Positions 9,203 to 20,047 are shown, counted from the first letter of the stretch. The stretch: DNA of 20,539 nt from Dinochytrium kinnereticum (GCA_027604005.1 JADGJT010000378.1:505-21043); one strand, 5' to 3'. Numbers and translations: made by a program. Notes: generated by a model from the sequence alone, not told the origin.

Positions 9203-12200
9203 CTATTGATTTACGATCTCCTTGAAGCAATCCAGAGTAGCCTTAGTAATTGAATCCACATCACCGATCGCCTCAACACGCCTCACGCGTCCGTCCTTCT
9301 CAAAATGTCCGATGACGGGTAAGCTGGCCTCTTGGAATGTGTCAAGCCGCTTCTTGATGCTCTCAAGGTTATCGTCTGCCCGTCCAGATGTTTCGCCTCG
9401 TTTCAGTAGCCGGGTTGTTAGGACGTCATTGGGGGCGTCGAAGAATAGAACGAATTTGCAGCGGCCAATGGACTTTTCAAACTGTGGAGAGAGAGGGGTT
9501 GAATCAGCCCTCGTCAAAAACTTTCTGTTCTGTACCTCAATAGCTTGCTCCATGTTTCGGGGGAAACCGTCGATGAGGTACCCAGGATGCTTTCCACGTC
9601 GTTCTTCCATCGCTGCTACAAGGAGACGAATCGTAACGTCCTTTATGGCAGAGGTCAGTTTTTTTTTTTGATCCCAACCTCTCGTCACATAATACTCACA
9701 AGAGGAATGAGTTTTCCTTCTTTCATGATCGCGTCCAACTCCTGACCAAGCTCTGAGCCCTTTTTCACCTCGTCGCGAAGGAGATCACCCGTGGACAGAT
9801 GAGCAAAGTGAAGGTCTTGAACGAGAATATCACATTGCGTTCCTATACATCATACAAGTTAATTATTGCCTAAAGAGGAAAAAACAAAACACATCGCCAA
9901 ACCTTTCCCTGAGCCCGGTCCACCCAACACAAACACAATATTCTCCCCGTCAAAAGGTCTCGAGTCCGCACTTTCAAAAACACTCTTCACCTGACCGTAC
10001 ACCTCGTCAACGGGTCCAGTGGACTCGATCCTGACCACATCGTCTCCGTAATGCTCCACAACAGGTAAGCTCTGTTCTTCAAACGTTTGGAATCGTTTTC
10101 GAATCGTTTCGAGGTTGTCGTCGGCTCTGCCGGAAGTTTTTCCTCGTTCGAGGAGACGGGATTCAAGCGTTTCCAGTGGACAGTTGAAAAAGATGACGCG
10201 GTTGGGCTTTGCGATGGTTTGCTCAAAGGATTGGGCTTGATCGACTGCTCGTGGGAAACCATCTGAAGGGGGAGGGGGGAAGTTTGATCAGTAAAGAAAG
10301 GACTGCGAACAGCGGATTACCGATCAAAATTCCTGGTGCGTCGATATTCTCGATTATTGCTGACCGAAGAAGTCCTATGACGATGTCCTGTTATTTTAAT
10401 AATTGTTAGATAAAGTTTTAAGAGGCTGAAGATCGTACCATAGGCACAATCTTTCCTTCCTTCATGAGATCTCCGCATCTTTTTCCAATGTCGCTTCCCT
10501 TATCCAGTTCTGCTCTCAACAGATCGCCAGTCGACAAGTGAGCGAATTTGAACTCTTTCGCAAGTCTGACACATTGGGTCCCTTTTCCAGATCCTGGTCC
10601 ACCTTTTTGAATAAAACAAAGTTTGATAAGCTTTCCCTCAGAGTGAGGAAAATATGAAGACCAGTCTTACCCAGAACGAATATGAGGTTCTTGTGGATGA
10701 TTGGTAATGTTGACGCTTTTGTCGCATCCGAGAAGTAGCTCTGCGCTTCTTCGTAAACCTCGTTCGGTGGGGGGACCGAGGATATCTAGAGACGTGTTGT
10801 TTTAAAAATTACCCGTGACGGGATAATGCCTTACCGTCACGCATTTTCCAACTCTTCTAAAGTATTCTACGACAGGCATGCTAGTATCGACAAAAGTCTT
10901 GAATCTTTTTTTGATCGTCACTATGTTATCATCAGCCCTTCCGCTTGTCTCTCCTCGCTTCAATAGCCTGGTTTCCAGAATGTCTTCTGGGCAGTCGAAG
11001 AAGAGAACAAATCGGCATGGTGCCACGGTTGCTTCGAATGCTTTCGCTTGGTCGAGCTGGCGCGGGAATCCGTCGATAAGGAAACCAGAGGATGAAGATT
11101 CTCGTTCCATTGCCTCTTGAAGCAAGCTAATGGTTACCTCCTAAATGACTATGTGTCAGAATGCTGGAAAGCACTGCCCAACTGAAAAAGGAAATAGTGA
11201 TACTACACCATCGGCACAATCTTCCCCTCCTTCATCAGAGCATCCAGCTCCTTCGCCCTGTCAGATCCGCTAGCAACTTCTGCCCGCAGAAGATCCCCAG
11301 CAGACAAATGAGTCAAGTTGAACTCCTTCGCAAGTCGAACGCACTGTGTGCCCTTTCCACATCCAGGTCCACCAAGCACAAAAATGATATTCTTCCAAGC
11401 CCCACCGGTCCCCAAAGATTCCTTCGCAGTTGAAGCGGACCTCAAAGGAGCAATTTCAGGCAATGGCGTCTTTGCACGGACGTTGGCGGGAGGTGACACT
11501 GCCTTTACTTCGGCGGTGCGGGCTCGTGAGGGTGGGAGAGCTGCAGAGGCTATGGGAGGTAACGGTACTCGAGCGGCTTTGCTCTTTCTTTGATCTTCTG
11601 TGAGGAATGGAGAGCGTGCTTGCTCGTAGACTTCGTCAATGGGTGCAGTGGATGAGATCTGAACGACACGTCCATCGACACTGTAGAAATCGACAACGGG
11701 CATGCTTTGCTCTTCAAAGGTCTTGAATCGCTTTTTGATTGTTTCAATGTTGTCATCTGCGCGGCCGCTGGTCTTTCCTCTTTCTAGGAGTCTCTGCTCA
11801 AGGATGTTTAGCGGACAAGAGAAGTAAAGGACCGTCTTGCATTTTCCTATCACTCTTTCGAATTCAAATGCTTGGTCAAGGGCCCTTGGGAATCCGTCTA
11901 ATGTTTTTAACATATTATTAAACTGGGAATATACGGAGGAGCCCAATCTATACCTATCAAAAATCCGGGAGTATCTATCCTTTCAAGCATCTCCTTCTTC
12001 AAAAGTCCGATCATGATGCTCTATAAAAAAAATAAGGCCATGGTATGTGATTTGAATGTACCATAGGAACAATCTTTCCCTCCTTCATGAGCTCTCCACA
12101 TTGCCTTCCGATATCAGATCCCTTTTCCAGCTCGGCTCTCAAAAGGTCTCCAGTCGACAGGTGAGCAAAGTTGAATTCCTCCGCAAGCCGTGCGCACTGA

Positions 12201-12931
12201 GTTCCTTTTCCAGAGCCAGGACCACCTTTTCCAACATTCACAGCATAAGTAAATATATGTATATAAAAAAGATAGAAGGCCGCACCTAGCACGAAGATAA
12301 TGTTCGGGTGATTGATTTCAGGCGCCATCGCGACCGGAGGAGGAGCGTCGACGGCTGAGGGCGCCACCTTTGCAAGCGCCGGCAAAGGTTCCCTCTGCTT
12401 CAATAGCTGCGTATTAGACGGTCCTTGACTCTTCAGAAGCGGTTTCGCGTCTGGCATGATAAAGGCACCCTTCACGGGAGGCAGGATGGGAACCACGGGG
12501 GTGTTATGAGATTTTTTACCACCTCTCTCAAACCCGACACGACGGTGAGCTTCCTTCCTTTTCATGGTTGCCTCTTTTGCGGGGGATGGTATGAAGAGGT
12601 CCCATTGGATCCTGGACTTCCCAGCTAGGACCTCGCCTTTTTTTAGCCGCTGCACGCAGTCCTCGATGAATGCAAGCGGATCGTCGGGCTGGGTGAAGGT
12701 CAGGCCTGTGAGTATGCTCTGGCTCTTTGGTTAGTGTTTGCTTTTGATCACGGTCGGTAAATATAGAATGAACAGGTTGATGAGGGGTTTAAAAAACGGT
12801 GTTGTCCTTCTTCTTCGACGTTCGTTTCCATGAGGACTCCTCACCTCCATTATCTGATTGATATGCTTCTTCTCAAAGTAGTCTTTGGCCTCAAGCTCCA
12901 TCTCCTGCTGGATAAAGTGTGGGAGGTGCAT
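9203..12931 (-). CDS. AK5-like protein: docking domain plus four NMP-kinase domains
   Basis: Thirteen exons in transcript order: 12931-12845, 12718-12286, 12225-12062, 12020-11954, 11897-11209, 11140-10835, 10785-10671, 10602-10439, 10387-10321, 10262-9903, 9842-9700, 9640-9536, 9481-9203; all joins keep frame, 992 residues. Residues 13-60 ([20 protein letters not shown], then [11 protein letters not shown]) match the RIIa/Dpy-30-like dimerisation-docking domain that opens vertebrate AK5. Four short-LID kinase domains follow, with P-loops at 174-181, 426-433 (GGPGCGKG), 621-628 and 811-818. Each has LIDGFPR and an [11 protein letters not shown] lid; none looks dead. The lid and the IKKRF..F.....PV segment are closer to the Ura6/UMP-CMP kinase style than to AK1, so the base acceptor (AMP, UMP or CMP) is open. 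Known context: AK5-like and multi-domain adenylate kinases regenerate nucleotides, some in flagella. Axonemal location is inference. ATG 12931 is chosen because homology begins soon after it. Introns 9482-9535 and 12226-12285 are multiples of three without stops. Confidence 0.93.
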
Positions 12932-14428
12932 GGTGCCGGATCCGATCGCCAAGGAGGCCGTCTCCTGGCCTTCTTGTTGTATATGATGGTTGAACGGAGC
13001 CTTTATGAAAAGTCGTTGAACCGACTCAGTCCTTTCTTCGTGGCCCCTCCAACACAAGCAGAGAATAGGTTGCACTTTATCTCCTTTATTGTGACGATGA
13101 TTGGGGGCATGACTATGAACAATGGCCGGAACGTGCATGACTTCTGGTAGTGCATGTGTGTGGACCTCCGAATCAACCATCATATCAGGTCTTGGATCTT
13201 ACACTGCGGCAGCCTGCGACTGCTCCCCCCTATCGCTCGCATGCAAAGGCATCTGAAATCATAGGAAGACGTGTGATCCACGATAGCTGCCGCGAGGGCT
13301 ACATTCATCACGCCCCAACGCCAAGTTATAAGCTCTCCTTTCCAGAGAACTCCTCAGCTCTGGCCTCGAATTGAAGGCCCAGTCCGACTCCTGATTCTAC
13401 GTGCAGTGATGAGAGTGTGCATTGCTGATCCTCAACCCACAACCATCGTAATAAACAAAGAAAAAAGCCAGTAAAATAATACTTTAATGACAAAGATAAT
13501 GATGTGTTGGCTCTAAGGGACGGTGCTGTCCATTGCACCGTGAAGAGCAGCGGTGATCCCTCGAGTCAACGGACGCAACGGCATTGTGATCCACCACACC
13601 CCAGGCAAAGACACTCCTCAAGAATACGACGCGTAGGTGCGGTTTCAACAATCGCAGGTGCGTGGTGAACACCTCCGCGCAGGCGGGGATGCAATGAGAA
13701 TGCTCGTCACCGTTGGCAGGCTTTCATGCCGTCGTGTAGGGAGGGATGAAACCGTTTCCTTTCGGAACACCTTTGATTGGCAGAAAAAAGCATTTCTCTT
13801 TTTTTTTTTGAGGTCTGGTCTCCACCGAGTCCCTCATCCTTGACGGCCACCCCCACGTCCATCCCGCTTCCCACCACCCGCGCACCACCACGACCCCGCC
13901 TCTGCATCCTACCCACTTGCTGTCCACACAGACTTACGAAGGAAGGCCTTGGAAGCAGCGGAAAACAGAGGCTCGCCGCTATTTTTGGTGGGGTTACCTC
14001 AGGTCAGGTGTGCTTCACGTGTTCCAGAGAGAGGTCCAGCAACCCCGCAGGAGACGAACGGTCTGGAGGCAGCGCACGCAGAGATGCAGGTGGGTGAGAC
14101 CAGGACGGGGTGGAAGGGGAGGTCAGGGCTGGAAGTTGCCTGTGTGTGTGATCCTTGCAGCTGTGCCGATGGACTGGGTGGGAGGGGAACTCTAATGGTG
14201 GAGAAGAACGTAGAGAGGAGTGATGGCAAAGGCCTCTTCCTTGAGAAGAAGATGGGTCATTCTGCTGGGATGAATTAGGGGAGTGGGATGGACCGCTGAA
14301 GAAGTCTCAAGGTTGACAGGGGAGGTCTCATGGTTTGCCTTAAAAACCATAACATCTGGTTTCCTGCTATAACACTGACCATTTTCTTATCCATCCATCC
14401 CCATTGACATTCCGAATGACAGCAAGAT
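12932..14428. other. Divergent upstream region of kinase and bHLH genes
   Basis: About 1.5 kb between two divergent genes, so it should contain both promoters and 5' leaders. The minus-strand frame upstream of 12931 stays open for about 250 bases but its sequence is unlike AK5, so it is treated as leader. A plus-strand frame at about 13917-14092 encodes an Arg/Trp-rich peptide (WWGYLRSGVLHVF) ending at a GTGGGT that could be a splice donor; I cannot connect it to any gene. A CACGTG box is at 14016-14021. Otherwise nothing recognisable. Confidence 0.45.
14016..14021. promoter_or_regulatory. Perfect CACGTG E-box between kinase and bHLH genes
   Basis: TTCACGTGTT contains the palindromic core that class B bHLH proteins with the H-E-R basic-region triad bind. 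It lies about 410 bases upstream of the first ATG of the bHLH gene and about 1.09 kb upstream of the kinase start. It could serve autoregulation of the bHLH factor, but one 6-bp site can occur by chance. Confidence 0.35.
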
Positions 14429-15363
14429 ATGTCGTATGATACTACCGCTGCATTCAAGTACGCTTTCATCGTTCATCCTTTAAATTGCACAACTAAGAGC
14501 AACGGAAAAACTAACCCTCCTTCCCCCCACTCCCCCCACTTTTCTAGTCTAATACGAAGCCTTGGATCCACCCGCTCCAACAGCGTCACTGAACCCATGG
14601 ACAGCAGCAACGCTGGCATCCTTGCCGCAACCGCCGCCGCCGCCGCTGCCGTGGCAGCTTCCACAACAACCGAGTACCACACTCACCCTCGATACGTACA
14701 AAACCAATCCACCGCCACGAACTCCTCAACCAGCGATTCAAAACCTGCCGTAGGCTCTGACGAATGGTTGAAACAACGTCGAGAAAGTCATAAAGAGGTT
14801 GAGCGACGGAGAAGGGAGGCGATTAATGAAGGGATAACGGAGTTGGCGAAGATTGTGCCGGATGGAGAGAAGAATAAGGGACGGGTTATTCAGAGGGCTG
14901 TGCAGTATATCAACCAATTGAAGCAGAGTGAGGCTATGCAGTTGGAGAAGTGGACTTTAGAGAAGTTGCTTTGTGAGCAGGCGTGAGTTTGCATTCTATC
15001 ATCTTTTCTTTTATCTTGAGTTTATGCGGAACTGGCTAAAAGTTGAGGATTGGCTTTAAAGTGCTCTTTCCCATTGTTAATCAAGTTTTTCTTTTTTCTT
15101 TTTTGATCTATTTGGGGAATAGCATACAGGAGCTGCATAATAATGTTGACAAGCTACGAGCCGAGAATGACAAGCTTCGAGCCGAGAACGATAAGTTGAA
15201 GCGGGAGCTTAAGAGAAATGATGTGGAAAACTCAAATGTGCGAAAGAGGTTACGCGGTAAGTGTAATTTTTTTTATCCGTTAGCTTCCTGGATACTTTCC
15301 TAGGATTTATTTTTTTCTTTCTTTTTCCATGTAGGTGAAGAAACTGGCTCCCCTGTCTCATGA
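14429..15363 (+). CDS. bHLH-leucine zipper transcription factor, Cbf1-like
   Basis: Preferred exons are 14429-14457, 14548-14982, 15123-15256 and 15335-15363 (TGA), 208 residues. The first intron (14458-14547: gtacgc, CTAAC, pyrimidines, ttctag) is exactly 90 bases with no stop, so reading through it gives 238 residues. Starting at ATG 14597 gives 182. After an Ala/Ser/Thr-rich N-terminus comes the basic region SHKEVERRRR (H91, E95, R99: class B, CACGTG-binding). Helix 1, loop and helix 2 follow (NEGITELAKIVPD, then GRVIQRAVQYINQLK). Next is KWTLEKLLCEQA, a block characteristic of fungal Cbf1 proteins, and then a zipper with leucines at 159, 166, 173 and 180. KLRAEND is repeated exactly in tandem within the zipper (165-178). 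Family knowledge: a nuclear homodimer at CACGTG sites; in yeast at centromeres and methionine genes. Target genes here are unknown. Confidence 0.9.
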
Positions 15364-16686
15364 CCAGAGTAGATCGGAAGAGTTTTTATCGACATCATCA
15401 CCTTCTACTTTTTTTCTTTTACGCAACCTCTTCTTCTTCCCTTTTCTTCAATCTTTTATATAGCGGTTTCTTTTGTTTTTGTGTTTTATACTTATACTTG
15501 GCTTGTCTCAACTTTTTATTTTGTTGCTATTCTGCGAAGTATTCTTTCCTTTTTTTTTTAATGAGAAATGAAATGAATCTTTGTATCTGACTCGTGTTAA
15601 ATTTATAACTTAATCGTTTCGAACTTGAAAAATGCTCATAACTATCTCACTTGTTCATCTTAGCTTGAGATATTGTTGACCAAAGCCAAAGACCTGTAAG
15701 AGTGTTTGATTCTCGTTACTTCTTCCTTGTTTTTGGGTCTTGATGGCACTTTGATTTCAATATCTCACTCTATCGCTTGTAGAGATGTTATTCTCTTCGT
15801 TCCCCGTCCTATTCTTTTAACAAGAATCACAGTTTTCTCTCTTCGCTGCTATCTCTTATGATGTCGGAGGTCATTGGTACTTAATGGGTACAGAGTCCGA
15901 AACACTTTCTCCCCATTATTCACTTCTGATTTACACCATGCCTCTTTCACACTATTTGTTAATTCTGTCTATTTAACTTTTAAATTCTAAAATCCCTTTA
16001 CTTAAATTTTATGGTCTTTTGGTCTCTTCCACGAAGTTTTAAAGACGATAAACTTTACTGCAGTGCCTGAGGGTAAACATGTAGTATCTGCAGACTTTAG
16101 AGAAAAGCAAAAATTCCTTCATCTAAGCTCGCCCTTATCAACAAAGATCAGTGGGTGGGGTGCACCGGTACCATTGTCATATTTCTCTTACTACCCGATA
16201 AGACAGAGTGTCGCGGCGAAGCATATTTTTTCCCTTTTCCACATGCATATTGCTCCTTTTCCCGCTGACTATGCTGAGAAGCATAATCACCACCGCCCGA
16301 GAGGACCTGCAGCTTTAGGAGCCCATTCAGATAGTCGCCCTTCACTTTGGAGAATCAAGTTTTCGAGTCTGAGGAGCAACTGATATGCTTCTACTCCGCG
16401 GCGGCTTCAATCTCTCGGCAGGTGGACTTCAGAAGCCATGCTCTGGTCTTTTCGAACCGAACCGGCCTACAACTCCTCGCTTTGCACATAATTTCAAACT
16501 GACTCGAGATATGCGCATGAGAAACCGGAGATATGAAGACGGCGCGTGGAGTTGACGGTCTGAGGGCGAGCGCAGGTTTTACTCCAGCACAGACTCAAGA
16601 GTTTTGGCATCTTGTAATCCGAGTGTTTGTCCTGAGATGATAAAAATCTGAAATGGTTGTTTATGAGATACCGTTTATTCTCATTA
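15364..16686. other. AT-rich convergent intergenic region
   Basis: About 1.3 kb between the convergent bHLH and DBR1 genes. It is AT-rich with few G/C blocks up to about 16060. A 106-codon plus-strand frame at 16063-16383 has no recognisable domain and no flanking splice logic. No tRNA, rRNA or other RNA gene was recognised. Confidence 0.5.
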
Positions 16687-19426
16687 TCATTGACTCGTTG
16701 CTGCCAATTCCACCCCCGTTGCCTCCCCTTCTTTACCCTTCTCTTCCTCAACAGCACGCGTATCCTGACTGGCTTCAGGAAAGCCTCCTTCCTGCATCAC
16801 TTGATCCTCAACCCCCTTCTGCGACTGATTCTCCGATACAGCAACCTCATCTGCTGCACTCGACGGCTCATTCTCTCGAACAGGTTCAACGTACTGTTTC
16901 ACTTCGTACTTCTCATTGATATTGCTCTGCAAAAACGAAACAAACATTAAATGAATAATTAGCCGTACCTTAACATCTCACCTTTAATCCGATCAACTCG
17001 CAAAGTGCTATAGTTTGAGGATTTTGGACAGGGAAAGCTTAAAAAAAATAGAAAGAAAAAAAAAAGAAGTGTTAAACAATCTCGGTTTCAAAAGGAAGGA
17101 AGATTTAAGCCATAAATCTAAGTGAGTTCTCCCCGCTCTATAGGAACAATTCGCCTTTTCTTCATGAAAATGTAACCAAAAAAAAACACACCCAAGTCAG
17201 CCATTCTGCGCTTCATATGCTCTTCACTATGAGGAGGCGTGGTCATGCAGAAGTTTTGTGGAATCTTTAATCCTCCTTCAGGAACATTCTCACGTATCCA
17301 TTCAAGTTCTTTTTCAACTCGTCTATCAAAAATAAAACCAGTAAGTATCTGCAGAATCAAACGGAAGAAAGAAAGAAACCGACTTTGTCATCTCCTCTTG
17401 CGTTGGTAGCATTTTCTGTTCTCTCCCTAATGTCATATACTCATGCGTCGCCCTCATTATTGCAAGCCATTCCTCATCGTACGTCAGATCGAATGGTTCT
17501 TCACGGTCGGCAGGAACATCAAGGACCTAATTTACTTTGATGTTAGATAAAGTAACAAAAAAGCAACCAACAAACATTCAATGAAGTTCACCTGCAAGAA
17601 ATCCCGATTAGGCAAACACTTGTCAAGCGACAGAAATCGAGTAAACTTTGCGTGAGTTTTACGTTGCTTTGGTAGTGGTGTTGGGATAGGGGTGACGTCA
17701 GGTGGCTGATTAACTGCGTCGCCATTCTGAGAAATAACGGGAACGTCGGATTTAGTCGGTTCTGAGTCGACGGGTTGCATTGATGGTCCGATAGCCTCAA
17801 CGGTTCTTGCTTCAGGTTTACTTTCCTCTATAGCTATCGCACCCTCCGCATTTTTCTCCTCCTCCACTTCCACATTTGCATCAGGTTGACGCTCCTCTAT
17901 TGGCTTTGCATCCTCCGAACTGATCTCCTGCTGTCCTTTAGAATTTTCCAGCGTTTGACTTTCCTCTCTTGATCTTCCATCCACCGTATTTTCCTCCAGT
18001 TGCATTTCTGAAGACTTATCAGTCTTCCCTTCTTCACCGGCCACTCCTTCCCCACCATCCTCGTCCTCATCATCCAAATTAATGTTTATCTCATCAGGAT
18101 TCTCAACCGCTACGACTTCCTCATCATCCAAATCAATATTGATCTCATCTGGATTCCCAACATCTCCCCCTTTCCCACTCTTTAAAGCCTTACCACCGTC
18201 CATCTCTACCCCATTATCGCCCTTCCGTTTCCGACCTTCGTGCGAATAAATAGCGGAATATTTGACATGAAGGTGTGCCGCGAACCAGTAATCTGGCTGG
18301 AGTTTTTTGAGAAGAAATTCGCCAGGATAACTGCCTAATGTATTTTCGTGAATCTATTTCCACCCGGGAATGTAGAGTTAATGGCTTGGCGTTTTTTTTT
18401 GGGGGGGGCGGGGCAGGAAGTTACTGGTACCTCATTTGCTAGAAACTGCTTTGTCCAGAGAAGACGTTTTAAGTTACCATGATAGGCTATACCTCTAGGC
18501 CAGTCGTGGGAGAGGAAGATGTCGATTGGCCTTTTTATCTATCAAAACGATAATTTAGTCAAGAGCGGGTCTGGGCTGATTGAGAGGCTATCCATTGATA
18601 GGAAGGATACGAACTGCTTACCTGGGCAAGTTTAAAAACGTTGTACTTCCGCACATGGTAAACGCTTCGGCAATCTTGAGCATTATACGGTTGTCTCTCA
18701 AAAAACCCTACAATAAATGGAAAGGAAAAAGAATCATGTTAACTCCAATACAAGCCTAAAAACGGTTAGAGACGGAATTTTTTCGCACCAAGTTCATAAT
18801 GATTATCCTTATAGATCCCTGACATCCCTGCTATCCTCAACCCCCCATAATTAACAACTCCCGCAAATCCCAAAAAGTAAATGTTGGGGCAAACCCAGCC
18901 TCCATGATACCTAATTTTTTTTATCCAGATAGAATCAGGGGGATGTGTCCGAAAAAAACAAAAAAAGAAGAAAACTAAGGAGATAAACTTACAACTCCCA
19001 CAGATAGTTTGAGGCCTCATGATTACCTCCGACAAATATTGTCAACACAGGAGCTTTCCGTTTCCCCGTATAATACTCATGGAAGTTGCCAATCATCCGA
19101 TACTTATCAGGGCAGGCTAGGCAATCCAGATCCCCTAAATTCCTTATACTCTACATCATCATAGAAAATCAATCAAAGCAAGCTCCAGCTAACCCCAAAC
19201 CCAACGCTGCAAAGAGAATCCATACCTGAAAATCCCCACAGATTAGTAACAAATCCACCGTCACTGCATGCTTCTTTTCAAACAGTTCAAGGGCGGTGTA
19301 GATTTTGTCGAGTTCTCCATGTGCGCAACCTGTTTTTTGGGATAATATGTGTGGGGATGCGCACGCTGGTCAGCATGCTGAGGTGTGTTGTGGATTGGGG
19401 TTTCGACCTTCAACAGCAATGATCAT
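16687..19426 (-). CDS. DBR1: RNA lariat debranching enzyme DBR1
   Basis: Eleven exons in transcript order: 19426-19408, 19329-19226, 19150-18993, 18910-18789, 18707-18622, 18538-18431, 18353-17592, 17526-17384, 17322-17192, 17037-16982, 16926-16687; all joins keep frame, 642 residues. It hydrolyses the 2'-5' bond of excised intron lariats. Metallophosphoesterase motifs: C8 and H10 (GCAHGELD), D39 (CGDFQ), GGNHE at 82-86, SHDWP at 173-177 and AHLH at 225-228. The [12 protein letters not shown] and [12 protein letters not shown] blocks and the C-terminal NPQT..LC motif are also DBR1 hallmarks. It is longer than yeast or human DBR1 because of an acidic, probably disordered insert (about 235-430) and a Glu/Gln-rich tail of 80 residues. 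The insert opens with [12 protein letters not shown] followed by [12 protein letters not shown]. Donors gtcgaa (intron 1) and gtcggt (intron 8) are weak. If intron 17038-17191 were retained, translation would stop at 17118. Confidence 0.96.
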
Positions 19427-20047
19427 GTTCCTTTCTTTTCGCAAAAATTTACTCGAAATTGTCCTGGTATAGCTTTCTGTTAAGTGGAATGAATTAATCC
19501 ACAATCACTTTCCTAGCTGTAAATAGAACGATTTAATCCACTTATACAGGAAAATGGAAAACATTCTTAAAAAATTATGCTGCGGCACACCAGATAGAGT
19601 ATAGGCTGACACGGCCAAGAAAAACAATTGGCATTCCCCCTCAGCTTGTACGCTCATAAGGTTATAAGCCAAGAACCTCCCGACACTTAACAAGTTCTTG
19701 ACGAGAGGTGTGGGAAACCAAATGAATAATATAATAAAGACTGCATTTAAAGAGCTAACACGTCTATTAAAAGCCTCCCTAATGATACTATACTGCAATC
19801 CACTACCATAACTCATCCCTCCCTTCCCTCCAAAATTCCCCTCCAATGATGGCGATCTATCACATGAGTAAGGAAAATCAAAGATTAGTGTTAAAGCACT
19901 AAATTCAACCCTCTTTAAAATGTATAGAGAAATCACGGCGGGCAAGCGCCCCCGGACAGGGTAGAGAGGTTGCACCCTTACCCTAGGCTTGACGATATTC
20001 TTTTAGGTGTGTGGAGGAGTTGTAGTTTGATTGTCTTTCATTTTTAA
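19427..20047. other. AT-rich region upstream of DBR1
   Basis: This should include the DBR1 promoter near 19427-19500. A 156-codon minus-strand frame (19505-19975) begins with ATG and has hydrophobic stretches (VFIILFIWFPTPLVKNLL), but I recognise no family and codon use looks like chance AT-rich sequence. Given the neighbouring cox3-like fragment, part of this stretch may be of mitochondrial origin. I could not identify another mitochondrial gene, rRNA or tRNA in it. Confidence 0.4.

Noticed and set aside
9222..9671. Plus-strand frame antisense to kinase domain 4
   Set aside because: It mirrors conserved kinase codons on the minus strand and runs across an intron; no domain.
12932..13183. 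N-terminal extension of the kinase protein upstream of 12931
   Set aside because: The frame is open, but the His/Cys-rich translation does not resemble AK5 N-termini, and similarity begins just after the ATG at 12931.
13777..14278. Overlapping plus-strand frames of about 70-110 codons
   Set aside because: Pro/Arg/Gly-rich translations typical of GC-rich non-coding DNA; most lack an ATG and none has a domain.
16440..16480. TTCGAACC resembling a minus-strand tRNA B box
   Set aside because: The flanking bases do not complete the B-box consensus and no acceptor stem or anticodon arm can be built.
17118..17191. Read-through end of DBR1 at the TAG 17118
   Set aside because: The conserved NPQT..LC motif lies in a further exon (16982-17037) that joins in frame, so the read-through is taken as intron.
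19505..19975. 156-codon minus-strand frame, suspected mitochondrial membrane protein
   Set aside because: Hydrophobic stretches do not match nad, cob, atp or cox proteins that I know; left as unassigned AT-rich DNA.
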